A DNA stretch of 64,000 bases, from contig NZ_WJFD01000001.1 in assembly GCF_009647655.1 (NCBI RefSeq), positions 372,001 to 436,000 on the forward strand, given 5' to 3'. Made by a program: the position numbers and the translations under genes. Shown here in pieces: positions 36,370-45,178 of the stretch; the first letter of the stretch is position 1, and each line of letters starts with the position of its first letter. Origin of the DNA: Chitinophaga sp. SYP-B3965. GTDB lineage: Bacteria; Bacteroidota; Bacteroidia; Chitinophagales; Chitinophagaceae. The notes beneath the pieces were generated by a model. It had not been told where the DNA came from and searched no databases. It was given only the letters and a program-made list of their open reading frames with translations.

Positions 36370-37572
36370 TTACTTCGAAGCATCATCACTCCAAAAGAAA
36401 TCACTCACTTCCTTTGCCCATATCTCCGGTTTCTCCAATGCTGCAAAGTGCCCTCCATCAGCAAACACCTTATACCGCTTCACATTCACCATCCTTTCCG
36501 CCCACTCTTTCGGCAAAGGCCCATCTCCCGGAAAATGCGCCACAGCCGTAGGCACCGATACATATTGAGCAGATTTCAATCCCCCGGAATAAGTAGCCCT
36601 GGCGGTTTCAAGATAGGTACGCATAGAACTATTGATAGTTTGCGTCACCCAATAGATGGTAATATTCGTCAGCAGTTCGTCTTTAGTAAAGCTGGATTCA
36701 ATATCATGTTTGGCAGGATCAAACCGCCAGGTGTAAAACTTCTCCAATATCCATGAAGCCAGTCCAACCGGAGAATCATTCAACCCATTAGCCAGGGTTT
36801 GCGGTTTAGTAGAATGCATCATATTATAAGCCCCCTCAGAATACCACCACTGCTGAATAAATTGCCCAAACTCCTGTAACGCCGGAGACATCTTAGACCA
36901 ATCCTCCGTGCCATCCGGATATCCCACATCTGTGAGGAAAATAGCCTTCACCGCCTGCGGATACATATTCGCGAGGCCTTTAGTGATCCCCGTCCCCATA
37001 TCTCCGCCAGCCGCTACAAATGTTTTATACCCCAGCACATCCGTCATCAGCTTATAAAAGATCTCCGCAGTGCCATCCAGATTTTTAGATACATGGTCAG
37101 AGAACCCAAAACCGGGAATAGAAGGAATGATCACATCAAAATTCTGTTCTGTGAGAAGGGGGATAGCTTTGTAAAAACGATAAAAGCAATCCGGCCAGCC
37201 ATGACTCAGCAACAAAGGTTTAGGATTTGGTCCCTTTCCTTTGATGTGCAGGAAGTGAATCTTCACCCCATCAATTTCTACCATAAATTGAGGGAATTCA
37301 TTGAGTTTGGCCTCATGTTTGCGCCAATCATACTGGTTGATCCAGTAATCCGTTAACTTCCGGAGATAATCTGTATTGGTACCATAATTCCAACCGGCAT
37401 TTTCCGGTGAATCTGTCCATCTTGTTTGTTGGAGCCGGGTTTTCAGGTCATCAAGTACACTTTGTGGTACTTCGATCTTAAAGGGTTGTACTGTGTGCAT
37501 GTTAGGTTTGTTTTGTGCAAATGAAGAGGAGAATAAAATGATGATCAATAAGGTGTTAAGTAACTTTTTCAT
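36370..37572 (-). CDS. Epoxide hydrolase-like alpha/beta hydrolase, exported
   Basis: 400 residues from ATG 37572 (MKKLLNTLLIIILFSSSFAQ, a signal peptide); ATG 37581 would add three residues. The N-terminal epoxide-hydrolase segment (EHN) is at about 30-135. HGWPDCFYRF is the oxyanion region. The nucleophile appears as Asp in VAAGGDMGTGI, and the late His is in ADGGHFAALEKPE. It would open epoxides by an aspartyl-ester mechanism; the substrate is unknown. An exact -7 box lies 20 bp upstream and a terminator follows. Confidence 0.88.
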   Translation of the reverse strand: MKKLLNTLLIIILFSSSFAQNKPNMHTVQPFKIEVPQSVLDDLKTRLQQTRWTDSPENAGWNYGTNTDYLRKLTDYWINQYDWRKHEAKLNEFPQFMVEIDGVKIHFLHIKGKGPNPKPLLLSHGWPDCFYRFYKAIPLLTEQNFDVIIPSIPGFGFSDHVSKNLDGTAEIFYKLMTDVLGYKTFVAAGGDMGTGITKGLANMYPQAVKAIFLTDVGYPDGTEDWSKMSPALQEFGQFIQQWWYSEGAYNMMHSTKPQTLANGLNDSPVGLASWILEKFYTWRFDPAKHDIESSFTKDELLTNITIYWVTQTINSSMRTYLETARATYSGGLKSAQYVSVPTAVAHFPGDGPLPKEWAERMVNVKRYKVFADGGHFAALEKPEIWAKEVSDFFWSDDASK

Positions 37573-37592
37573 GAGCGTCAATGATTATACCA

Positions 37593-37600
37593 CAAATCTA
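37593..37600 (-). promoter_or_regulatory. -7 promoter box of the epoxide hydrolase-like gene
   Basis: CAAATCTA on the plus strand is TAGATTTG on the minus strand, an exact TAnnTTTG box, 20 nt before the ATG at 37572. No clear -33 box was seen. Confidence 0.55.
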
Positions 37601-37640
37601 GAAGCGCTATGTGACAGCAGTATGTCAGTTGAAATAAAAA

Positions 37641-37666
37641 AAGCCTCTGCTTATTACAGCAAAGGC
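37641..37666 (-). terminator. Terminator of the DUF1080 gene
   Basis: Arms AGCCTCTGC (37642-37650) and GCAAAGGCT (37659-37667 approximately) pair with one mismatch; on the minus strand a T-rich run (TTTTTTATTTC) follows. It lies 100 bp after the DUF1080 stop codon, with the phased array in between. Confidence 0.65.
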
Positions 37667-37685
37667 TCCAAATAGTTCATTAAAA

Positions 37686-37768
37686 AGGTCCACATAGGGT
37701 TAAGATAGGCTTGACATAGGCTCAAGATAGGGAGATCCTATAGCGATCCTATACCCAGGGTATACCTA
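37686..37768. repeat. Helically phased TAGG array
   Basis: AGG starts at 37686, 37696, 37707, 37718 and 37729 (10, 11, 11, 11 bp apart), most within ATAGG. The motif then inverts: CCTAT at 37737, 37748 and 37765. It lies between the stop codon of the minus-strand DUF1080 gene and its terminator hairpin, the same position as the AGGC array at 301-420. Confidence 0.7.
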
Positions 37769-38578
37769 TCGCTTAGGAATAGGCCCACTAAGGTCCATGA
37801 TCTGAATATTCCTGAAATCAATCGGCTGCCCCTCACTCTGCAAGGCTATAAACCCAGCCTTCAGCGCCTTCCCGTCCAGTTTCTGCTTAGGATCAAAGTT
37901 ATTCACCACCGGCCCGCCGATCTGCGGTTTAGAGTACTGCATCACCGTATCCCCGTTAATAATATGTGTAATGAGGGAATCCCCCAGCACAATGATCTCT
38001 GCTTTTACCCATTGCTCCCCTTCGTAGGTTTTAGAGGAAGAATTGATACAATGGCGCGTATCCAGCTTGCCGTTGTAGAAGATATGCGTACCCGGAGAGC
38101 ACATATTGCCGGTAGGGCGGGGTTTTCCATCCCCAAGGCCGGCCAGGAACTGCATTTCAATAGAAATAGGCCAGTCCTGCTCCTTAGGCATGGTCCGCGG
38201 ATCCTGGGAATGATACATCAACCCGCTGTTGAGGATCGTGTACTCAGGCGCCGTTTTACACCATTCCCCTACGAACCGGTATTCCAGCTTCAGGTGGTAG
38301 TAAGAATAAGGTATTTTGTAATAAAGGTGGCCGTACTGGTTGTTAAAGTCGCCATATTGGTCATAGCGTACTTTAATAAGCCCATCCTCCACCCGGAAGG
38401 TATTGCCAAAGTTCTCACCCACTTCATGGTGGTGGACCTTTACAAACCAGTCATTAATGTCTTTACCGTTAAACAGGGAAACCCATTTCCATTGACCGGA
38501 GGCGGGGGGAGTCTGTTGTGTGTAACCCGTGGAACCAGATAGCAAGAGTAAGGCTATCAGAATAGTGTATCTCATCAT
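37766..38578 (-). CDS. DUF1080 (3-keto-disaccharide hydrolase-like) exported protein
   Basis: 270 residues from ATG 38578; the ATG at 38575 (MRYTILIALLLLSGSTGYTQ) is equally possible and gives the signal peptide. The DUF1080 concanavalin-like fold is shown by WVSLFNGKDINDWFVK, LYYKIPYSYYHLKLEYRFVG and FIALQSEGQPIDFRNIQI at the C-terminus. Family members hydrolyse 3-ketoglycosides or bind glycans. It stands alone. Its 3' region carries a phased short-repeat array. Confidence 0.9.
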   Translation of the reverse strand: MMRYTILIALLLLSGSTGYTQQTPPASGQWKWVSLFNGKDINDWFVKVHHHEVGENFGNTFRVEDGLIKVRYDQYGDFNNQYGHLYYKIPYSYYHLKLEYRFVGEWCKTAPEYTILNSGLMYHSQDPRTMPKEQDWPISIEMQFLAGLGDGKPRPTGNMCSPGTHIFYNGKLDTRHCINSSSKTYEGEQWVKAEIIVLGDSLITHIINGDTVMQYSKPQIGGPVVNNFDPKQKLDGKALKAGFIALQSEGQPIDFRNIQIMDLSGPIPKR

Positions 38579-38615
38579 ATTTTGATTGTGTCTGTATGAC
38601 ACTCAAAATAAGAGA

Positions 38616-39857
38616 TTATTTCTTTTTCTTTTTTCGTTTTATGTCTTTTGTGGCTTTTTCGTGGTCCTCGATCAATTTCTTCCAGTTATCATTGGGTGTT
38701 TCCTCAGAAAAACTGATGGTTTCCCGGTAGTCATCCTTTTTAATGGTCATCACCGTGATCGGTTTGCCCAGGTAAGACTGTATCTCGTCCAGGATCGGTT
38801 TTTCCTCTTCACTGCAGAAGGAAACAGCCTGTCCCTTCTTTACGCCCCGGCCTGTACGGCCAACGCGGTGTACATAATTCTCCGATTCGTCCGGCAGATC
38901 GTAGTTTACCACGTATTCCACATCCGGGATGTCAATGCCCCGGGCGTTTACATCTGTGGTAATGAGCACTTTAACTTCCCCTTTTTTGAATTCATCCATC
39001 ACGGAGAGGCGGTCTCCCTGTTCTTTACCACCATGCATGGTAAGGGTTTTGATGCCAATCCGCTCCATGGCGCTGGCTACCCTTTCTGCTCTTACCTTGG
39101 TCCTTACGAACACCAGGATCTTATTCTCCGGGAATTCCTTCACCAGCCTTTCCAGGAAAAAGCGTTTGTCATCCATTTCCACAAAAGCCACGGAATGGCT
39201 CACGTTTTTGGAAACCGGGTCTTCCGGAGATATCTGTATCCGGATAGGGTTTCGCACAACGGAATAAGCTATATCCTTAATGTCTTCATCAATAGTAGCA
39301 GAAAAGAAGAGGGTCTGGTGGTTGCGGGGGAGATGTTTCATCACATCGCGGATATCCCGGATAAAACCAAGGTCCAGCATATGATCCGCTTCGTCCAATA
39401 CCAGGGTTTGCACATGGCTGAGGTCCAGATGCCCCTGGCTCACCAGGTCAAACATCCGGCCGGGGGTGGCAATAAGCACATCTACCCCTTTATCCAGTTT
39501 AGCGATCTGGGCTTCCTGTTCCACTCCGCCAAAAAGGCCCATAATATCCACACGGGTATATTTGGCGAGTTTTTTAAATACATCCCCTATTTGTACCGCC
39601 AGTTCCCGGGTGGGCACCATGATCAGGCATTTCACTTCCCCCTTGGTACGGGAGCGGCTTTGTTGTTGCAGTAACTGGATGATGGGAATGGCAAAAGCGG
39701 CCGTTTTCCCTGTGCCCGTTTGGGCTATGGCTAACACGTCATCCCCTTTCAGGATAGACGGAATGGCTTTATATTGTATATCCGTAGGGCGTTTAAAACC
39801 CAGTTCTTCCAAACTTCTCTTTAACTCCTCTGATATGCGGTATTGTTCAAATTTCAT
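38616..39857 (-). CDS. DEAD-box RNA helicase (RhlE-like)
   Basis: 413 residues from ATG 39857 (MKFEQYRISEEL). An upstream GTG at 39863 is rejected because it falls inside the -7 box. Motifs in order: AQTGTGKTAAFAIP (Walker A), VLDEADHMLD (DEAD), FFSATI (SAT), VFVRTKVRAERVA and HRVGRTGRG (motif VI). A basic tail of RKKKKK ends the protein. It unwinds RNA, probably in ribosome assembly or mRNA turnover. Confidence 0.95.
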   Translation of the reverse strand: MKFEQYRISEELKRSLEELGFKRPTDIQYKAIPSILKGDDVLAIAQTGTGKTAAFAIPIIQLLQQQSRSRTKGEVKCLIMVPTRELAVQIGDVFKKLAKYTRVDIMGLFGGVEQEAQIAKLDKGVDVLIATPGRMFDLVSQGHLDLSHVQTLVLDEADHMLDLGFIRDIRDVMKHLPRNHQTLFFSATIDEDIKDIAYSVVRNPIRIQISPEDPVSKNVSHSVAFVEMDDKRFFLERLVKEFPENKILVFVRTKVRAERVASAMERIGIKTLTMHGGKEQGDRLSVMDEFKKGEVKVLITTDVNARGIDIPDVEYVVNYDLPDESENYVHRVGRTGRGVKKGQAVSFCSEEEKPILDEIQSYLGKPITVMTIKKDDYRETISFSEETPNDNWKKLIEDHEKATKDIKRKKKKK

Positions 39858-39862
39858 GGGCA

Positions 39863-39870
39863 CAAAGGTA
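39863..39870 (-). promoter_or_regulatory. -7 promoter box of the helicase gene
   Basis: CAAAGGTA on the plus strand is TACCTTTG on the minus strand, an exact TAnnTTTG box ending 5 nt before ATG 39857. It is the third promoter in this window with a 4-5 nt distance to the start codon. Confidence 0.6.
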
Positions 39871-39973
39871 AGCTTTAATGCCGTATAGGGAAATGGGCTT
39901 GCTTGCTAACAAAGCGGATCATATCTTTAGCTGCATTTGACAATAGTAACAAAATCATAAAATCCGGGACGAA

Positions 39974-40558
39974 TTGTACGGCCACCTGCACGATAAAGCA
40001 CTTTGGAGTAAGGTAATTGAAGGAGATAAGGATGCTTTGGCGTTCATCTATAAAACATATTTCAATTCCCTTTACCAATATGGCATGAAACTACACCCTG
40101 ACGAGGGGATGGTGAAAGATTGTATTCATGATCTTTTCGTTAGCATCTGGTTAAGCAGGGAACGTTTGTCAGTAACAGATTCCATCAGGTATTACCTCCT
40201 CGCCAGCCTGAAAAGGAAAATAGCCAGCCAGCAGCAGAAAAGCCGCTTATTCGACAATCCTGCAGAAATGCAATTTACCAGCTCACCGGAAGAAGTACTG
40301 ATTGGAGAACAATCCAACAGGGAACTGCGCGCTAAGCTCACAAAGGTAATGGACAAACTCCCCCGCCGCCAGAAAGAAATATTATATCTCCGTTATTACG
40401 AAGGGCTGGATACCAAAGAAACCGCCGCCATTATGGAACTAAGCGTGAATTCCACCTACGTACTCCTGTCCAAAGCCATCAACTACCTGAAAAAACACAG
40501 CGATAAATTAATAAGTGCCTCATTATTAATCATTTCGATCTATTTTAAAAATAAGTGA
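39974..40558 (+). CDS. ECF RNA polymerase sigma factor (set 2)
   Basis: 194 residues if it starts at TTG 39974 (read as MYGHLHDKALWSKVIEGDKDAL); no in-frame ATG lies between there and the region 2 sequence, so a TTG start is likely. Region 2 shows FIYKTYFNSLYQYGMKL and CIHDLFVSIW; region 4 shows LPRRQKEILYLRYYEGLDTKET. It ends in a hydrophobic tail (LISASLLIISIYF). It heads the second sigma/FecR/SusCD set. Confidence 0.9.
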   Translation: MYGHLHDKALWSKVIEGDKDALAFIYKTYFNSLYQYGMKLHPDEGMVKDCIHDLFVSIWLSRERLSVTDSIRYYLLASLKRKIASQQQKSRLFDNPAEMQFTSSPEEVLIGEQSNRELRAKLTKVMDKLPRRQKEILYLRYYEGLDTKETAAIMELSVNSTYVLLSKAINYLKKHSDKLISASLLIISIYFKNK

Positions 40559-40611
40559 AAAATAACGCTAAGATTTTGTTCACTTCCTGCTTTATCTGTT
40601 AAGTAACTATA

Positions 40612-41628
40612 ATGACATTCAGAGATTTCACCACGCAAGATTATTTAGAGCATCCCACCTTTCGTAAATGGGTGCTGGATCAGGACGAAGCGGCTGCTGC
40701 CTTTTGGAACAACTGGCTGCAGAGTAATCCTGATAAGGAAAGTGATGTGGTGAAAGCAAAGGAAATATTGCTGCTGATAGCTGCGCCAACATATAAGCCG
40801 GCAGCAAATGATGAAAAGGAAACCTGGGAAAAAGTGTTGTGGAGTATGGATCGCTTCGGTACGAAAGTCGTAGATTTGCCACATGGCCCCCGACGCCGTT
40901 GGCTCCCTTACGCCGCTGCAATATTCATTGGTCTTTTAATAGCCACATCCGCAGCATTTTTGTTTTATCCCAAAGCCGAGGTGCATCACCAAACCGCAAT
41001 GGGAGAACTGAGAACAATAGAATTACCGGATCATTCAATCGTAAAACTGAATGTGAACTCAAAGATCCATTATAAGGACAACTGGGACAAAACACATCCC
41101 CGCGAAGTATGGGTAGATGGTGAGGCTTTCTTTTCTGTTACGCATCAAAGCAATAATCGAACCTTTGTAGTACATACAAAAGATGTGGATATACAGGTAG
41201 TAGGTACGGAATTCAACGTAAATACCCGCCGCATTAAAACACAGGTGGTGTTAACCACCGGAATGGTGAAGCTCACATTGAATAAGAAACGCAATCAGCC
41301 CGTTATTACCATGAAACCAGGAGATATGGTCGTGTATTCTGCCGCCACAACAGAACTGGTGAATAAAAAAGTAGACCCGGAAGTGTATTCTTCCTGGAAG
41401 CAAAAAGTACTAAGCTTTAATGAAACGCCTATTGCCGAAGTGATCAAATCACTGCAGGACAACATGGGCATTACGATACAGCTGGAAGATTCCAGTTTCA
41501 GCGGACAAACATTTACAGGAAGTATACCAATGGATAACATCGATGTGTTCTTTAAAACACTATCGCGATCGTTTGAGGTGCATATAGATAAGACAGGAAC
41601 TAACACATATAAGATCAGTAATAATTAA
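40612..41628 (+). CDS. FecR-type anti-sigma factor (set 2)
   Basis: 338 residues. Membrane helix at about 100-118 (LPYAAAIFIGLLIATSAAFLF). The periplasmic FecR domain includes VWVDGEAFFSVTHQ and TFVVHTKDVDIQVVGTEFNVNT. The C-terminal DUF4974 part begins LSFNETPIAEVIKSLQDNMG. It receives the signal from the STN domain of the SusC gene that follows and controls the sigma factor before it. Confidence 0.93.
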   Translation: MTFRDFTTQDYLEHPTFRKWVLDQDEAAAAFWNNWLQSNPDKESDVVKAKEILLLIAAPTYKPAANDEKETWEKVLWSMDRFGTKVVDLPHGPRRRWLPYAAAIFIGLLIATSAAFLFYPKAEVHHQTAMGELRTIELPDHSIVKLNVNSKIHYKDNWDKTHPREVWVDGEAFFSVTHQSNNRTFVVHTKDVDIQVVGTEFNVNTRRIKTQVVLTTGMVKLTLNKKRNQPVITMKPGDMVVYSAATTELVNKKVDPEVYSSWKQKVLSFNETPIAEVIKSLQDNMGITIQLEDSSFSGQTFTGSIPMDNIDVFFKTLSRSFEVHIDKTGTNTYKISNN

Positions 41629-41713
41629 TTAAGCAAGCGTTTTGTCACAATTTGGTATTCCTGGAAAACGGGAAGTGATATTACTATGCCTTAACCAACC
41701 AAAATCGATAGCT

Positions 41714-44700
41714 ATGGTAGAATTTTACGCCGGAACCCGAAGGGTATTGGGTAGCCTGGCACTGGCATTGCTGATACAAGGAGGTACAGCCAAAGCGGCC
41801 ACAGGCAGCACACAGGGAACAGAAGTTCAGGATGGCCAACAGGTGCCGTTGAAGAATGTATTGGCAGAATTGGAACAACTGTACAAAGTTCGTATCAATT
41901 ATACCGGTAACACTATTAATGGTATCATCACAAAACGACCCATTGGAAAGGTTACATCTGAACCGCTGATAGATTATCTCAGCAACTACCTGCGGCCCCT
42001 GGGACTCGAAGTAGAGCAGGCCGCACAGGACCACTTCATCATTTACAAAAAGGAAAAACGTTCCGAAAAAAAAACCGCAGAAACCCAATCCGCGACAGAG
42101 CCGCAGCAGCCGTTACAACTGGAAAGTATAACACAGCAGCAGCAACCGACCGTAACAGGTCAGGTAACGGAAGAATCTGGTATTCCTTTACCCGGAGTAA
42201 CAGTAGTAGTGAAAGGTACTTTTAATGGCGCCAAAACAAATGAAAGCGGCCGTTATACTTTACCTAACGTTCCCCCGAACGGTACACTGGTATTCAGTTA
42301 CATTGGTTACAAACCACAGGAGATAAAAGTAAATACCCGCACTTCCATTGATGTAAAGCTGTTAACAGATGTACAGTCGATGAAAGACTTTGTGGTGAAT
42401 GGTTACCAGAAATTAAAGAAAGAAAGTTATACAGGATCGGCTATCATTATTACCGGAGATGAGATCAAACGTTTCAATCCGCAAAACATCCTCGCCAGTA
42501 TCCAGGCATATGATCCATCCTTCAGGATCGTGGAGAATAACCTCACAGGTTCCAATCCAAATGCTTTACCTAATATCAATATAAGAGGCGCCACCGCCAT
42601 GCCTACAGGAGATGCACAACTGCTCTCCCGCAATCAGCTGGCTACTATCACCAACCTTCCCATGTTCATGATGGATGGTTACCAGGTAGGTATTCAAACT
42701 ATCTACGATCTGGATGTGAACAGGATAGAAATGATCACCCTGCTGAAAGATGCTGCTGCCACTTCTATCTATGGCTCCCGCGCTTCCAATGGTGTAGTGA
42801 TCATTCAAACAAAAACGCCGAAGGAAGGTTCACTGGAAGTGTATTACAATTACGAACTGAATGTAACCACACCAGACCTTACCGCTTACAAAGTATTGAA
42901 CGCTTCCGAAAAGCTGGAATACGAAAAGCTGGCCGGATTATATACCAGCAATGCAGTAGATAATCCCACCGATCTGGAAATGAGATATTACGACAAAAGG
43001 AAGAACGTTCTCAGTGGCGTAAATACCTATTGGTTATCTCAGCCGCTGGCAACAGATTTCGGACATAAACATTCTGTTTCCCTGCAAGGTGGTTCACCTA
43101 CTTTAAGATATGGCGTGGATGCCCGTTATCAAACCAATAACGGAGTAATGAAAGGTTCAGGCCGTGATCGTTACAGCCTGGCCACGAGCCTTGCTTACAA
43201 CCTGAAGGATAACAAACTCATGTTTCGCAACAGCTTCACCATTTCACAGGTGAAGGGAAATGAATCCCCATACGGCCAGTTCTCCAGTTATGTGCGCATG
43301 AATCCCTACTATCCTAAAACAGATTCACTGGGCAGGATATTGAAGGAAGTAGACAAATGGAATTACCTGGATAATCCGGACCGTGTGAGCGGAAACCGCG
43401 TTGCCCTCCCGGTGTTCAATCCCCTGTATGAAGCTACCACCGGTAACTTCGCCAAATCAGAATACCTTGAGTTCATTGATGCCTTCTCCGTGGAATATAA
43501 TCCAAGTCCTTCCTGGAGGATCAACGGTACCATCAGTTTAACCAAGCGTAAAAGCACGGCGGATAAATTTACCTCTCCCTATAGCAACGAGTTTTACTAT
43601 AAAACAGGAGATGAACTGAAAGATCGTGGCAGATATGAGTATGCCAACATAGATGAATCTCAGGTAGATGGAAGTTTTACCGCTAACTATAACAAAGTAT
43701 TGAACGGCGTACACTTCCTCAATTTCTCCCTGGGTACCAATATCCAGGCACAGAAATATACCGGTAAAACTATCACGGCACAAGGTTTCACTAATGACCG
43801 TTTTACAGATATCACCTTTGCCCGCCGTTACGAGATAGATGGAGCACCCAAAGGTGGTGTTACAGAACAACGCCTTATCGGTGCTTTCCTTTCCTTTAAC
43901 TATTCTTACCAGAACCGTTTCATAATGGACGGAACCGTAAGAACAGATGGTTCTTCTAAATTCGGAAAGGATTCGAGGATGGCTACTTTCTGGTCCTATG
44001 GTGTGGGCTGGAACCTTCACAACGAAGCTTTCATGAAGAACAGCATCTTCAGTCAGTTAAGGATCAAAGCCACTACAGGTTTAACAGGAGATGTGAATTT
44101 CCCTGCTTACTTATCCAACACAACCTATAGTTATTACAGCCAGGATTGGTATTCTACAGGCGTGGGTGCTGTGTTTGCCGGATATGGTAACAACAGCCTG
44201 AGATGGCAGCGTACACAGAACTATGACCTGAGCATGGAGATGTCCCTCTTCAAAGACAGGCTGTATATCTCTCCCCGTTATTATCATAAACTCACCAAAG
44301 ACCTGCTCACAGATGTGAACGTGCCTACTTCTACCGGTTTCGCACTCTACAAAGAGAACCTGGGTGAAATGGTGAACAAAGGGTTTGAATTTTACCTGCG
44401 TGCTAACGTATTGCGCGGCCGCGACTGGTCTGTGAACGTGAATGCGAACCTTGGGCATAATACCAACGTGATCACAAAGATCTCTAATGCGCTGAAGCAA
44501 TATAATTCGCTGGTAGATGATAAGCAAAATGAAGATTCGGCATCGAGAACAAGACCGATGCTGCGTTACAAAGAAGGTCAGTCATTGAACACCATTTACG
44601 CTGTTCGTTCACTGGGCATTGATCCGGAGAATGGTAAAGAGATCTACCTCCGCGCAGATGGCTCCACTACTTATGAATATGATGTACGCAACACCGTAGC

Positions 44701-45166
44701 AGTAGGAGATCAAACACCGGATGTAGATGGTTATTTTGGTGGTAATATCGTGTATAAGAACTTCTCTGTTGAATTCAGTTTCTATACCCGCTTAGGTGGC
44801 GATATCTACAACCAGACATTAATAGACCGTGTGGAAAATGCAGATCCAAAATACAATGTGGATAGCAGGGTACTGGCACTAAGATGGAAAAAACCAGGTG
44901 ATCATACTTTCTATAAGAACATTGCAGACCTCACCACCACCCGTACCACTTCCCGTTTTGTACAGGAAGAGAACAGGCTGGAATTTAAGTCTGTATATAT
45001 GTCCTACGACGCACCGGCACAATGGTATAAACGCCTGAAGATGAAAAGCCTCCGTTTTGCATTGAACCTGAACGACCTGGCCTATTGGTCCAGCCTGCAG
45101 GTAGAAAGAGGGATCGATTATCCGTTCGCAAGGAGTTTCACCTTCTCATTATCCACCCGGTTCTAA
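41714..45166 (+). CDS. SusC/RagA TonB-dependent transporter with STN domain (set 2)
   Basis: 1150 residues from ATG 41714, chosen because the signal peptide begins there (MVEFYAGTRRVLGSLALALL); an in-frame TTG at 41642 would add 24 residues. STN domain at about 30-105 (VPLKNVLAELEQLYKVRINYT), a Gln-rich linker, CarboxypepD-like domain (VTGQVTEESGIPLPGV), plug (ITLLKDAAATSIYGSRASNGV) and barrel. The substrate is unknown. Confidence 0.94.
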   Translation: MVEFYAGTRRVLGSLALALLIQGGTAKAATGSTQGTEVQDGQQVPLKNVLAELEQLYKVRINYTGNTINGIITKRPIGKVTSEPLIDYLSNYLRPLGLEVEQAAQDHFIIYKKEKRSEKKTAETQSATEPQQPLQLESITQQQQPTVTGQVTEESGIPLPGVTVVVKGTFNGAKTNESGRYTLPNVPPNGTLVFSYIGYKPQEIKVNTRTSIDVKLLTDVQSMKDFVVNGYQKLKKESYTGSAIIITGDEIKRFNPQNILASIQAYDPSFRIVENNLTGSNPNALPNINIRGATAMPTGDAQLLSRNQLATITNLPMFMMDGYQVGIQTIYDLDVNRIEMITLLKDAAATSIYGSRASNGVVIIQTKTPKEGSLEVYYNYELNVTTPDLTAYKVLNASEKLEYEKLAGLYTSNAVDNPTDLEMRYYDKRKNVLSGVNTYWLSQPLATDFGHKHSVSLQGGSPTLRYGVDARYQTNNGVMKGSGRDRYSLATSLAYNLKDNKLMFRNSFTISQVKGNESPYGQFSSYVRMNPYYPKTDSLGRILKEVDKWNYLDNPDRVSGNRVALPVFNPLYEATTGNFAKSEYLEFIDAFSVEYNPSPSWRINGTISLTKRKSTADKFTSPYSNEFYYKTGDELKDRGRYEYANIDESQVDGSFTANYNKVLNGVHFLNFSLGTNIQAQKYTGKTITAQGFTNDRFTDITFARRYEIDGAPKGGVTEQRLIGAFLSFNYSYQNRFIMDGTVRTDGSSKFGKDSRMATFWSYGVGWNLHNEAFMKNSIFSQLRIKATTGLTGDVNFPAYLSNTTYSYYSQDWYSTGVGAVFAGYGNNSLRWQRTQNYDLSMEMSLFKDRLYISPRYYHKLTKDLLTDVNVPTSTGFALYKENLGEMVNKGFEFYLRANVLRGRDWSVNVNANLGHNTNVITKISNALKQYNSLVDDKQNEDSASRTRPMLRYKEGQSLNTIYAVRSLGIDPENGKEIYLRADGSTTYEYDVRNTVAVGDQTPDVDGYFGGNIVYKNFSVEFSFYTRLGGDIYNQTLIDRVENADPKYNVDSRVLALRWKKPGDHTFYKNIADLTTTRTTSRFVQEENRLEFKSVYMSYDAPAQWYKRLKMKSLRFALNLNDLAYWSSLQVERGIDYPFARSFTFSLSTRF

Positions 45167-45178
45167 AAGATTATTACG

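Noticed and set aside
38586-39674. Long plus-strand open frame (362 residues)
   Set aside because: It lies wholly antisense to the DEAD-box helicase, whose motifs are complete; the antisense translation has no recognisable pattern.
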